Source: Sabellastarte sp. h YS-2021
Taxonomy: Eukaryota > Annelida > Polychaeta > Sabellida > Sabellidae
NCBI GenBank assembly: GCA_964017235.1
Contig: OZ024934.1
Span: 88,378,706 to 88,442,705, forward strand
Direction: 5' to 3'
DNA: 64,000 nt
Part shown: positions 56,524-64,000 of the stretch, piece by piece
How positions within the stretch are numbered: the first letter of the stretch is position 1
Layout: each line of letters begins with the position of its first letter
The notes under the pieces: model-generated
Told to the model about the DNA's origin: nothing
What the model saw: only the letters and a program-made list of their open reading frames with translations
The model's database searches: none
Made by a program: the position numbers and the translations under genes

Positions 56524-57690
56524 CATTGGTTCAAAATTTGCTCAAAATCACTGTATCTCTAACGGTTTTTAAGATAACCAACATTTTCCAGCAAAATTCA
56601 AGATGTCTGAGAAAAATTAAAAGTGTTTCAATGGTATTATAGCTATGGTTTATAAATAAATAATAATAATAATGGGCTCTATAGCGCTTTTTCTAGTATT
56701 AGCTCAAAGTGCTTTACACAGTATTACCCCAGCAAGGATAGCTAGCCTTGATAACCTTACCTATTGCTGCCATGCAAGGCGCAGAAGTCAGTATCCCTTG
56801 AAGCTGGGTACCCATATTTCTGCTGGGTGGAGAGAGGCACAGTCCAGGTTGACATCTTGCCCAAGGATGTTATCCCACATGAAACAGTTGGCATTAGTGG
56901 GGATCGAAGATGGCGGCCAAAATTCGGGAAATTCATCATATTTCAGAGGCGCTACATGTAAGTTCTCTAGTACCCAAAGGCTCCAAAATTTGCTTGAAAT
57001 TACTCTATCTCTAACAGTTTTTGAGATAAATAACAAATATTTCAATTTCTGCCAAAATTCAACATGCCAGCTGAAAATCTGGAAATTCAATATTTTTTCA
57101 GAGGCACTATACTTAAGGTGTGAAAAAAAAAACATTTGAGATAACCAACATTTTCGATTTCTGACAAAATTCAAGACGGTGGGCGAAATTTGAGAAATTT
57201 GACATTTTTCAGAAGCAGTATACCTTCAATCTCTACTACCCAAATGGTCCAAAATTTGCTTGAAATCACTCAATCTCTAAGAGTTTTCTAGATAAATGAC
57301 ATTTTCAATGCCCACTAAAATTCAAGATTGCAGACAAAATTTGGGAAATTCAACATTTTTCAGAGGCACTATATCTAAGGTCTCAAGTACTCAATGGGTC
57401 CAAAATTTGCTTGAAATCACTCTATCGAAATTGCCGTATCTGTAATAGTTTTTGAGATAAATGTCATTTTTGATTTTCGCCAAAATTCAAGATGGCAGGC
57501 AAAATTTGGAAAATTTGACATTTGCTAGAGGCACTATACCTAAGGTCTCCAGTACCCAAAGGGTCCAAACTTTGCTCGAAATTGTTCTATCTCTAATGGT
57601 TATCAAGATAAATGAAATTTTCATTTCGCAAAAATTCAAGATGGACAAAATTTGGGTCCACCAACAAGAAAGTCAGGCTTGCAAGAAAAC
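56524..57690. repeat. Tandem repeat, ~150-165-bp units
   Basis: ccaaaatttgcttgaaatca-type unit starts occur near 56524, 56986, 57250, 57400 and 57567. Each is followed by tctatctctaa, gagataaatgacatttt, a caagatggc-like stretch and aggcactatacctaaggtct. A SINE-like repeat interrupts the first unit. Confidence 0.75.
56660..56908 (+). mobile_element. SINE-like repeat inserted in the tandem array
   Basis: Begins with an aataataataatgggctcta stretch, includes atagcgctttttctag, aagtgctttacaca, gggtggagagaggcacagtc and cttgcccaaggatgttatcc, and ends abruptly at gtggggatcgaa. These phrases typify an abundant short interspersed repeat of marine invertebrates and fish; ggggatcgaa resembles a tRNA B box. 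Confidence 0.6.
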
Positions 57691-57749
57691 AGACTGATAC
57701 CTAATGTCTCCATATATCCAGTTGAAAACAACTAGCTCAATTAGCATTA

Positions 57750-58474
57750 TATCAATATAGCTTCAGCCTGGACACCAAGAGTGTCAGAATGATGGTAGCT
57801 CTGGTGAATAATGATGCTGAACGGTTTTCTAAAGATACTGCTGGTATTCCTGCCTTTCAACGAAGCATACAACTAAATTCTTTAAGGATAGCAAAGTTCC
57901 TTGGAAGTTGATTCCATGTTATGCTGGACTATAAGGGTAAGTTTGGACATTATCCTGGTGCAAAGTGGCGTCACAGAGGTTACAGGAGTGAGTTTCTGGG
58001 ATTGTTCAAAGGTCTAGTCACACATGTCAGTGAGATAAACACCTGTGATGTATCAGGATACACTGTATTACACCATACTGCAAGGGAATATGAAGATCTA
58101 GCCATTTACCTTACAAGGAAGCTAAAACTAAATGTAAATGTACGGACTAAGAAGGGAGAGACACTGATACATATTGCACTGCAGAGCAGGAAGCAGAGAC
58201 TGACAAAGCTTCTACTTCAACAATCCACATTAGACTGCAGTGGTAAGACTGATAACGGAACTCTAAGACTAGTGTTTGAGCACAATATCCTTTGTATATT
58301 ACCAACAGGGACAGAATTCAAAGGCATTAAGAACTACCCTGACTTGCTTCAACTGCAAGACCCTCCTACACTTTGCTATACTTCACCAAAAGTTCGACAT
58401 GGTTTTGCATATGGTCAGAAGCTATCCAGCATGTATTCATATGGCCAACTACGATGGAAAGACACCAGTCTATC
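57750..58474 (+). pseudogene. Ankyrin-repeat coding sequence, 5' segment
   Basis: Ankyrin-type repeats are read in order: KSVRMMVALVNNDAERFSKD with GIPAFQRSIQLNSLRIAKFL; then DVSGYTVLHHTAREYEDLAI, TKKGETLIHIALQSRKQRLT and LLLQQSTLDCSGKTDNG; and, in another frame, CKTLLHFAILHQKFDMVLHM and NYDGKTPVYQIA. A stop near 57910 and a frameshift near 58280-58300 separate the pieces, and no good splice borders bridge them, so this looks like a pseudogene. Ankyrin repeats mediate protein binding. The frame runs into DIRS element B and resumes at 63678. Confidence 0.65.
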
Positions 58475-58720
58475 AAATTGCAAATTTAATAATTAAATTA
58501 AATTTTTATAAGTTAATACCCTATCCAATGGACAATTGCTTTACCGGTCGGCGTGACCGGTCCCGCCAAACGCCAGAAAAAGACGTCCTGTATAGAATAC
58601 CGGCAGGACCGGCCAGGAGAGTGCATTCGCCAGGTGGCGCATCGTACTTCCTCTTCCTGTCTAGACATCGTGACGTCATAGCATCTTTTTCGTGTCTAGT
58701 CCTAGTAAGACCCCTAGTAA
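58475..58720. repeat. DIRS B left terminal inverted arm
   Basis: Tip aaattgcaaatttaataatt, then ccctatccaatggacaattg and ~180 bp that are the reverse complement of 63480-63656. TGACGTCA lies at 58671-58678. Confidence 0.85.
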
Positions 58721-58753
58721 GCTGATAGCGGGGCCGGTTGGGTGGGCCTTGCC

Positions 58754-58844
58754 TGTCCATTGGATAGGGTATTAACTTATAAAAATTTAATTTACTTATT
58801 AAATTTGCAATTTGATTGCGTTAATACATCCTATCCAATGGACA
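58754..58844. repeat. DIRS B internal complementary region (ICR)
   Basis: tgtccattggatagggtatt...aaatttgcaat is complementary to the left tip, and attgcgttaatacatcctat...ggaca is complementary to the right tip. The two are fused head to tail, as at 7911-8001 in element A. Confidence 0.87.
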
Positions 58845-58997
58845 ATTGCTGAATAACTACCGCTTGGTAGGCGGGTAAGCAGCTATGAACTCATAACAAA
58901 ACAAAATAGTACAGGCCCATTTGACCTAGGGTCAGAAAACCCTGATAGGTCAAGGTCGGCCAGCAACTCACCGGTTAACCGGGAGTCTACCGACGTT

Positions 58998-59018
58998 GCC
59001 CCCCCCCCCCCCCCCCCT
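58998..59018. repeat. Poly-C tract downstream of the DIRS B recombinase
   Basis: A C run of about 19 after gacgttg and before ttttt, in the same position as 8209-8224 in element A. Confidence 0.65.
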
Positions 59019-59226
59019 TTTTCTTTCCTTCCAGAGTTGGTTTGAGAAGGGAAAGATGGAGAGAGAGAGGCTGAGTTCAGTCCCAGAAGAAATAAACTTC
59101 CCAAGGGAAGCAAGTCACAGTTTTTTTTTGTTTTTTTTTAATTATATGTACATTCAACATATTTACATTATGTACATATCTAACATATTTACAATATGTA
59201 CATATTTACATATATACAATATCTCC

Positions 59227-60306
59227 TCACTGCTGGGCCTGGTGGTGCACCTGTTGGGCAGCCACTACAGGTCCCAGGTGGAAAAGCTCTGAGTCAGCCC
59301 AGGCAACATCCTTCAAATAGAATTGGGTGAAGATGTTGTGAGATTTCCAGTGGCAGGCTGACAAGATCTGATCTAAGGAGATCCCTGATTGGAAAGCCTT
59401 CGAGGCAGCAAAGGCCCTAACATCATGGGCTTTAACCTGATGTAAGGTGAGGGCCTCCTGGTCAGAGAGCTCATAGCACAGAATCACAGTCTGTTTGATC
59501 CATGAGGAGATGGTGGCAGGTGAGATGTCTTTGTCAAAACCCTTCTTGAAGGAGACAAAGACTAACTCCTTATTCTGCCTGAGGTCTGCAGTCCTGTCCA
59601 AGTAGTAGCGCAGGGCTCTAACTGGACATAGGGACCTGTCACCCTTGAGTGACTTATCCAGAGATGGTGCCAGGGCTGGAATGACCACTGGAGCTACACT
59701 ATCTGGACCTTCCTTAGCCAGCTGGTTCTTGGATAGGAAGCTGGGTGAGGGGTACAAAGACACCTTAGACCAGTCTGACTGGTGTCTGATGTTCTTATGT
59801 AACCAAGCATGGATCTCACTCCTACCTGAACCTAAGGCCAGCAATAAAACAGTCTTGAAAGTCAGATGTTTCAAGGAGGCCTCTTTTAGGGGTTCAAAAG
59901 GAGCCTTTGTGAGCTGGTGTAGGACCAGGGAAAGGTTCCAGGAGGGGATGCCCCTCCTGCCCTTAGGTCTGTCTCTATGGAAACTATCCAGGAGACGAGT
60001 GAGATTCTCATCTTTGCTGAGATTAATGGTGGAATTGCCCAGTTTGTCAGCAATGGCTGATCTGTAGCCATCAATAGTGCCTGGTTGTAACTTCTTGTCC
60101 TGAAACAAGTGCAGGAGGAAGTCAGCAATGGCTTTCAGAGGTGGTGCCCTGAAGTCCACCTGATTACTGAGGCACCACTTTGTAAAAATGGTCCACTTTG
60201 CCTCATAGACAGATCTGGTTGATCCTCTTCGAGGAGCCTCAATTCGTGCTGCCACTGCCTCAGAGAAGCCTTGCTCCTTGATTGCTGAGGCTCTAGAGCC
60301 AGGCAT
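59227..60306 (-). CDS. DIRS B tyrosine recombinase
   Basis: 359 aa, intact. The N-terminal half (to ~130) is the core-binding region. The catalytic half has LALGSGRSEIHAW (Arg162), KAHDVRAFAASKAF (His294, Arg297), SACHWKSHNIFTQFY (His319/Trp320 and nucleophile Tyr330), giving the complete R-H-x-x-R-H/W-Y set. This enzyme class replaces the integrase of LTR elements and inserts a circular DNA by strand exchange. It overlaps the end of the RT ORF by 14 bp on the same strand. A plus-strand frame at 59645-60067 is a shadow. Confidence 0.93.
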   Translation of the reverse strand: MPGSRASAIKEQGFSEAVAARIEAPRRGSTRSVYEAKWTIFTKWCLSNQVDFRAPPLKAIADFLLHLFQDKKLQPGTIDGYRSAIADKLGNSTINLSKDENLTRLLDSFHRDRPKGRRGIPSWNLSLVLHQLTKAPFEPLKEASLKHLTFKTVLLLALGSGRSEIHAWLHKNIRHQSDWSKVSLYPSPSFLSKNQLAKEGPDSVAPVVIPALAPSLDKSLKGDRSLCPVRALRYYLDRTADLRQNKELVFVSFKKGFDKDISPATISSWIKQTVILCYELSDQEALTLHQVKAHDVRAFAASKAFQSGISLDQILSACHWKSHNIFTQFYLKDVAWADSELFHLGPVVAAQQVHHQAQQ

Positions 60307-62212
60307 GCAGGTTCAGATTCGACAGGTTCCTGTGAAGGACCTGGTTGAATGGCTGAGACACTAGGTTGGGTATACTGGGCAGACACAGTGGAATCTGGCT
60401 TGACATTGCTACCAGGTCCCAAAACCATGGCATGTTGGGCCACCCTGGAGCAATCAGAATTATTCTGTTGCAGGGGTAGTCCTGGAGCTTCTCCACCACT
60501 TTGCCCAAGATGGCTGCCGGTGGGAAGGCGTATGTGTCCAGGTCCTCCCAGGAAAGGCTGAGTGCATCCACTGCCCAAGCCTGGGGGTCTGGTACCGGTG
60601 ATACAAACTGTGGCAGTTTGTTGTTGAACCTGGTGGCAAACAGATCCACTTGTGGTTGGTGCCACCTGGAGCATACAGCTTGGAACACTTCTGAATGAAG
60701 TGACCACTCTGTTTGAATTGTCTGGCACAGCCTGGATAGCTTGTCTGCTATCATGTTCAGCCGGCCGGGGATGTGACGTGCCCTGAGAGTTACTTGCTGT
60801 CTGGTACACCAGGACAGTATTCTCCACAGTAGGGCACACAGGGAGCCTGATTTCATCCCCCCTCTTTGTTGATATAGGCAACCACTGTTGTGTTGTCTGT
60901 AGCTATCAACACTGTCTTGTTGAGGACGAGGGTTCGAAACTCCTTTGGAGCTAGAAATACTGCTTTCAGCTCCAAGTGGTTTATGTGCAACTTGCTCTCT
61001 GGTAGGGACCAAGTTCCCCTTGCAGTGTGCTCGTCTAAGTGAGCGCCCCACCCTTCTTTTGATGCATCTGTAAATATTTGCAGAGCATGTTCTAGAGGGT
61101 GTAATGGTTGATCTGGTAGTACATTGCCTTCCTCCAGCCACCACCTTAGATGAGGGTGGAGGGATTTGGGAACAGGGATCACCTTTTCTAGTGATTCTGG
61201 GACCCTCCAGTTGTTTTTCCAAGTGCCACTGTATGGGTCTCATGTGTAGTCGCCCTAAGTGGACTTGTTTTTCTGTTGCTGTGAGTAGACCTATGAGGGA
61301 CATGAATTTTCGGACCGGGCATACCGGATCCGACAGTATTGATCTGATCTTGTCTGTCAAGGTCTGCCAACATTCCTTTGTTGGTCTGACCCTGCCCTCC
61401 CTCAGGTCGAACTGGTAACCTACGAAGTTGAAGACCTGCTGTGGGACCAGTTCTGACTTCTCCCTGTTCACCAGCCACCCTAGTTCCTGGCACAGTGTGA
61501 CTAGGGTTTGAGTATGCTGGAGACAGGTGTCGTGGGTAGAAGCTCTCACCAGCCAGTCGTCTAGGTACTGGTGGATCCTTATACCCTGCTGAAGTGCCAT
61601 GAGTTTGACCTCTTTGGCCACCACTGTGAACTCCATGGGGGCTGTGGACAGGCCAAAGGGAAGGGCTTTGAACTGGTAGGACTGACCCCGGAGGTGAAAG
61701 CGCATGTACTTCCTGGACTGACTGTGAATTGGTATGTGGAAGTATGCGTCTTTGAAATCTATGGATGTGACCCACTCCCCTGCCTGTAGGGAGGTTCTTA
61801 TTGTCTCTGGGGTCTCCATCTTGAAGGACCCTGTGTTTAAAAAGGTGTTCAAGGTGCTCAGGTCTAAGATCGGTCTCCACCGGTTGTTGGGTTTGGGTAC
61901 CAAAAATAGCCGGTTGTAAAACCCCAGTGAGTTTTGATTCTCCACCGGTTCGACTGCATTTTTGTTTATCAGCTGATACAGTGCCTCTAAAAGGAAGGAC
62001 TGTTTGGTTGGATTGTGGTAGTTGCTTATTACAGTCGGTGACCTTGTCAAGTGGGGTCTGAACCGGAAGGGAAGAGTGTAACCCTCCCTCAGTATGTTTA
62101 CCACTTTTGGACTTGAACCCAGGGCTTCCCATTTCTCCCAACACTGGTTTAACCTCGCCCCTACAGGAGGATCTAAAACAGCATGTTGGGCATTTTTCAG
62201 CATGCATCCCAT
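60293..62212 (-). CDS. DIRS B reverse transcriptase / RNase H / methyltransferase-like ORF
   Basis: 639 codons. RT motifs: RLFLVPKPNNRWRPILDL (101-118), SIDFKDAYFHI (150-160), LPFGLSTAP (184-192) and catalytic HQYLDDW (214-220). After residue ~330 the frame no longer matches the family. RNase H (IFTDASKEGWGAHLDE, LIATDNTTVVAYIN) lies in another frame between about 61215 and 60860, then the first frame resumes with TLRARHIPGRLNMIADKLSR and the methyltransferase-like tail (QVDLFATRFNNKLPQF, PGWPNMPWFWDLVA). So one extra base near 61215 and one missing base in a G6 run at 60857-60862 interrupt RNase H. These are either mutations or homopolymer errors. The protein copies the element RNA into DNA. 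Confidence 0.88.
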   Translation of the reverse strand: MGCMLKNAQHAVLDPPVGARLNQCWEKWEALGSSPKVVNILREGYTLPFRFRPHLTRSPTVISNYHNPTKQSFLLEALYQLINKNAVEPVENQNSLGFYNRLFLVPKPNNRWRPILDLSTLNTFLNTGSFKMETPETIRTSLQAGEWVTSIDFKDAYFHIPIHSQSRKYMRFHLRGQSYQFKALPFGLSTAPMEFTVVAKEVKLMALQQGIRIHQYLDDWLVRASTHDTCLQHTQTLVTLCQELGWLVNREKSELVPQQVFNFVGYQFDLREGRVRPTKECWQTLTDKIRSILSDPVCPVRKFMSLIGLLTATEKQVHLGRLHMRPIQWHLEKQLEGPRITRKGDPCSQIPPPSSKVVAGGRQCTTRSTITPSRTCSANIYRCIKRRVGRSLRRAHCKGNLVPTREQVAHKPLGAESSISSSKGVSNPRPQQDSVDSYRQHNSGCLYQQRGGMKSGSLCALLWRILSWCTRQQVTLRARHIPGRLNMIADKLSRLCQTIQTEWSLHSEVFQAVCSRWHQPQVDLFATRFNNKLPQFVSPVPDPQAWAVDALSLSWEDLDTYAFPPAAILGKVVEKLQDYPCNRIILIAPGWPNMPWFWDLVAMSSQIPLCLPSIPNLVSQPFNQVLHRNLSNLNLHAWL

Positions 62213-63368
62213 ACCATCTAGAAGGTCTAGGGGTTTTGATGAACTGATCCTTGAGGAGGCCAGTGTTGTCAGTGTTTCTGGTGGGGTAGCCTTCCTTGAT
62301 TGTGAGGTTAAGACTGGACATCTTCCTGCACAACCAGTCGTCCACAGGAAGTTTCACACTGACCTTACCGGTTGGCTGGACACGGGTACCTGCAAAGGGG
62401 TTGTCGTCTGCAGTAGAGGACACAGTTTCGAACTCAGGAAGCCTGTGCCAGTTCATGAAACTTCTCACACCCCTCATGGTTTCCCTGTAGTTAGCCTCCT
62501 CAGTGGGTTCAGTCTCAGGGTCATCTCTGGAGGCATCCTTGTCTGCTGACCGGTCCCGGTGGATGTCACCATCCAGGGAACCGGTTTCACTGCACTGGTC
62601 AGCTTCACTGTCAGAGGCTGCACTCAGATCTACTTCACCGGTGGGCTGAACCTCTGGGAACGAACCGGGGGCCTGAACAGGCTGGGTTGCTATCCCTGCA
62701 CCGGGAGCCCCAAGGGGCTGGGTGGCAGTCTGCATCTCCTCTACAGCAATACCGGTAGCCTGGTCAAGGCAGGGACCGGATTTCTCCACTGGCAGACTGT
62801 TCTCCACAGGTAGACTGCTGGTGGAGGCACCAGGGTCAAAAAAGGGCTTCTGAGAGGGAGTCACATCTGAAGCTGGCTTCACAACCAGTTGAACCGGCAC
62901 TGTGAAGGTCTTGGCCAATAACATCGCCTCAAGTCTGGAAAACCTCTCTGCCCACTTGTCATCCAGTTGTTTAAGATCTTCAGTTGAAGGTCTACTGCTT
63001 GAAGATCTCTTCTTGCTGGCAGATGGCTTGGGAGACTCACTACGTTTCGTCTTCTTGGTAGGGGTCGACTGCACAGCCTTCACCTTCTCCACTTTACCCA
63101 GTACACTAACGTGTGCTGGGTCCACGAGAGTGGGGGTGGATGAGGTCGTAGAAGTGGTCGTCTTCTTCTCTTTTCTGTCCCTGTAGGTTGGTATAGCCAA
63201 CTGCAGGACCTGCTCAGGGGTAAACCCCTTACAGATAACACATTCCCTCTTCAGGACGCAGGGGTCGTCGCCTAGCCCTTTGTCCCTACAACGTGCACAC
63301 TTGGAGTGGGAGTCAAACCCAGCCATAGTGTGACCGCACGAACCTCTTCTTTGTCCTGGTGATGACAT
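61188..63368 (-). CDS. DIRS B gag-like ORF1
   Basis: 726 codons open, ATG at 63368 near the 5' arm. Residues ~18-50 have a Cys/His cluster (HSKCARCRDKG, DDPCVLKRECVICKGF). A Lys/Ser-rich basic stretch follows (TPTKKTKRSESPKPSASKKR), then an acidic middle. The conserved gag segment comes next: PTGKVSVKLPVDDWLCRKMS, LNLTIKEGYPTRN, LLKDQFIKTPRPSRWYG (about residues 330-390). The part beyond ~390 overlaps the RT ORF in another frame and has no family signature, so it may be only an open shadow; the functional product probably ends near 62,190. It probably packages the element RNA. Confidence 0.8.
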   Translation of the reverse strand: MSSPGQRRGSCGHTMAGFDSHSKCARCRDKGLGDDPCVLKRECVICKGFTPEQVLQLAIPTYRDRKEKKTTTSTTSSTPTLVDPAHVSVLGKVEKVKAVQSTPTKKTKRSESPKPSASKKRSSSSRPSTEDLKQLDDKWAERFSRLEAMLLAKTFTVPVQLVVKPASDVTPSQKPFFDPGASTSSLPVENSLPVEKSGPCLDQATGIAVEEMQTATQPLGAPGAGIATQPVQAPGSFPEVQPTGEVDLSAASDSEADQCSETGSLDGDIHRDRSADKDASRDDPETEPTEEANYRETMRGVRSFMNWHRLPEFETVSSTADDNPFAGTRVQPTGKVSVKLPVDDWLCRKMSSLNLTIKEGYPTRNTDNTGLLKDQFIKTPRPSRWYGMHAEKCPTCCFRSSCRGEVKPVLGEMGSPGFKSKSGKHTEGGLHSSLPVQTPLDKVTDCNKQLPQSNQTVLPFRGTVSADKQKCSRTGGESKLTGVLQPAIFGTQTQQPVETDLRPEHLEHLFKHRVLQDGDPRDNKNLPTGRGVGHIHRFQRRILPHTNSQSVQEVHALSPPGSVLPVQSPSLWPVHSPHGVHSGGQRGQTHGTSAGYKDPPVPRRLAGESFYPRHLSPAYSNPSHTVPGTRVAGEQGEVRTGPTAGLQLRRLPVRPEGGQGQTNKGMLADLDRQDQINTVGSGMPGPKIHVPHRSTHSNRKTSPLRATTHETHTVALGKTTGGSQNH

Positions 63369-63479
63369 ACTTGTAGATAAAACTACTTCTAAACTACTTC
63401 AAAGATGAAATAAAGCGGTTGAGTTCGGTATAAAACCAAAATTTCCTTGTCGTTGAAAACACGTCTTCACTCTCCACGC

Positions 63480-63677
63480 GCCAAACAAAAAAGATGCTAT
63501 GACGTCACGATGTCTAGACAGGAAGAGGAAGTACGATGCGCCACCTGGCGAATGCACTCTCCTAGCCGGTCCTGCCGGTATTCTATACGGGACATCTTTT
63601 TCTGGCGTTTGGCGGGACCAGTCGCGCCGACCGGTAAAGCAATTGTCCATTGGATAGGATGTATTAACGCAATAAAA
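63480..63677. repeat. DIRS B right terminal inverted arm
   Basis: Reverse complement of 58520-58700, then the distinct tip ggataggatgtattaacgca. TGACGTCA lies at 63490-63497. This is the 5' leader side for the three ORFs. Confidence 0.85.
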
Positions 63678-64000
63678 TATAACTGATTTGAATCACCAAA
63701 TTCCAAGTATTTATTGGATATCTTTCATTCATAAACAGCCTCAAAGATTAGCAGAAGAGTGCAGAATTGAAACAAACAACATAATTAAAATTCTGAACAC
63801 TTTACTTCAATCTGGAGGAAGTATCTCCAGCGTTAACAACATAGACCAAACTCCATTAGATATATGTTTTGAAACTGCAAATTATGCTGCTTTTAATGTT
63901 ATACTGTCCAAGATGCAGGCCAGACGTGTAAATCCTATGTGGGCTTGTGGCCAATTGAAGCCATCAACAAGAGGAATGTTTTGGGCGACACAGCACTCCT
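63678..64000 (+). pseudogene. Ankyrin-repeat coding sequence, 3' segment (continues past the window)
   Basis: An open frame reads ITDLNHQIPSIYWISFIHKQ, then IIKILNTLLQSGGSISSVNN and DQTPLDICFETANYAAFNVI, i.e. ankyrin-type repeats (xxLLQxGxxxxxxNxxxxTPLdxA). It resumes the frame that ends at NYDGKTPVYQ before DIRS B. The window ends inside it. Confidence 0.65.

Larger units (their letters stand above)
58475..63677 (-). mobile_element. DIRS-like retrotransposon B, structurally complete
   Basis: About 5.2 kb with inverted arms (58520-58700 against 63480-63664), an internal complementary region (58754-58844), and gag, RT/RNase H/methyltransferase and tyrosine recombinase ORFs on the minus strand. 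There is no long target duplication, as expected for recombinase-mediated insertion of a circle. It lies within an ankyrin-repeat frame. Apart from two 1-base frameshifts in the RNase H part, the coding regions are open, so the element is young. Confidence 0.93.

Noticed and set aside
59645..60067. 140-codon plus-strand frame and other plus frames over 58.9-63.2 kb
   Set aside because: Antisense shadows of the DIRS B recombinase, RT and gag ORFs.

Overview
The window is AT-rich animal DNA. It carries intron-split coding exons with GT-AG borders, degenerate intronic repeats and many metazoan transposons (L2-type LINE, L1/Tx1-type LINE, DIRS, PIF/Harbinger, hAT and other MITEs). The mix fits a marine invertebrate, perhaps a lophotrochozoan such as a mollusc. 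I cannot name the species. Nothing bacterial (operons, CRISPR, tRNA/rRNA clusters) is seen.

1-43,753: one large minus-strand gene fills two thirds of the window. It starts at a signal-peptide exon (ATG at 43,753), continues with a cysteine-rich exon, then at least ten short exons (mostly 66-81 bp) that each encode about one leucine-rich repeat, and runs off the left edge. From exon 2 on, every exon end I mapped has the same splice phase and the joined frame is open. One-repeat-per-exon LRR genes with this phase include the LGR/glycoprotein-hormone receptor group. The membrane part is not in the window, so the receptor class stays open. The introns hold an L2 element with an N-terminal 2A-like motif (2,622-6,280), a decayed DIRS element A (7,635-14,077), a ~350-bp satellite (21.1-23.0 kb), a PIF/Harbinger element (35,197-40,664) with a MADF/Myb-like partner ORF, and about ten MITEs.

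43.8-57.7 kb: intergenic. The first 5.8 kb shows nothing convincing. At 49.6-53.4 kb lies a tandem array of MITE plus spacer. One spacer is invaded by a 5'-truncated L1/Tx1-like LINE with a 56-bp target-site duplication, and the next spacer preserves the empty site. At 56.5-57.7 kb is a tandem repeat of roughly 150-165 bp with a SINE-like insert.

57.75-64.0 kb: a plus-strand ankyrin-repeat coding segment, probably a pseudogene, is cut by DIRS element B (58,475-63,677). B has the full DIRS layout: inverted terminal arms, an internal complementary region built from both tips, and gag, RT/RNase H/methyltransferase and tyrosine recombinase ORFs on the minus strand. The ankyrin frame resumes beyond it.

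The strongest second-look items are the 2A-like motif in the L2 ORF, the A/B DIRS pair (A has an in-frame 60-bp minisatellite and CACGTG boxes in its gag region), the nested MITE > Harbinger > hAT stack, and the LINE with its paralogous empty site. I found no clearly new autonomous system; these are new arrangements of known families.
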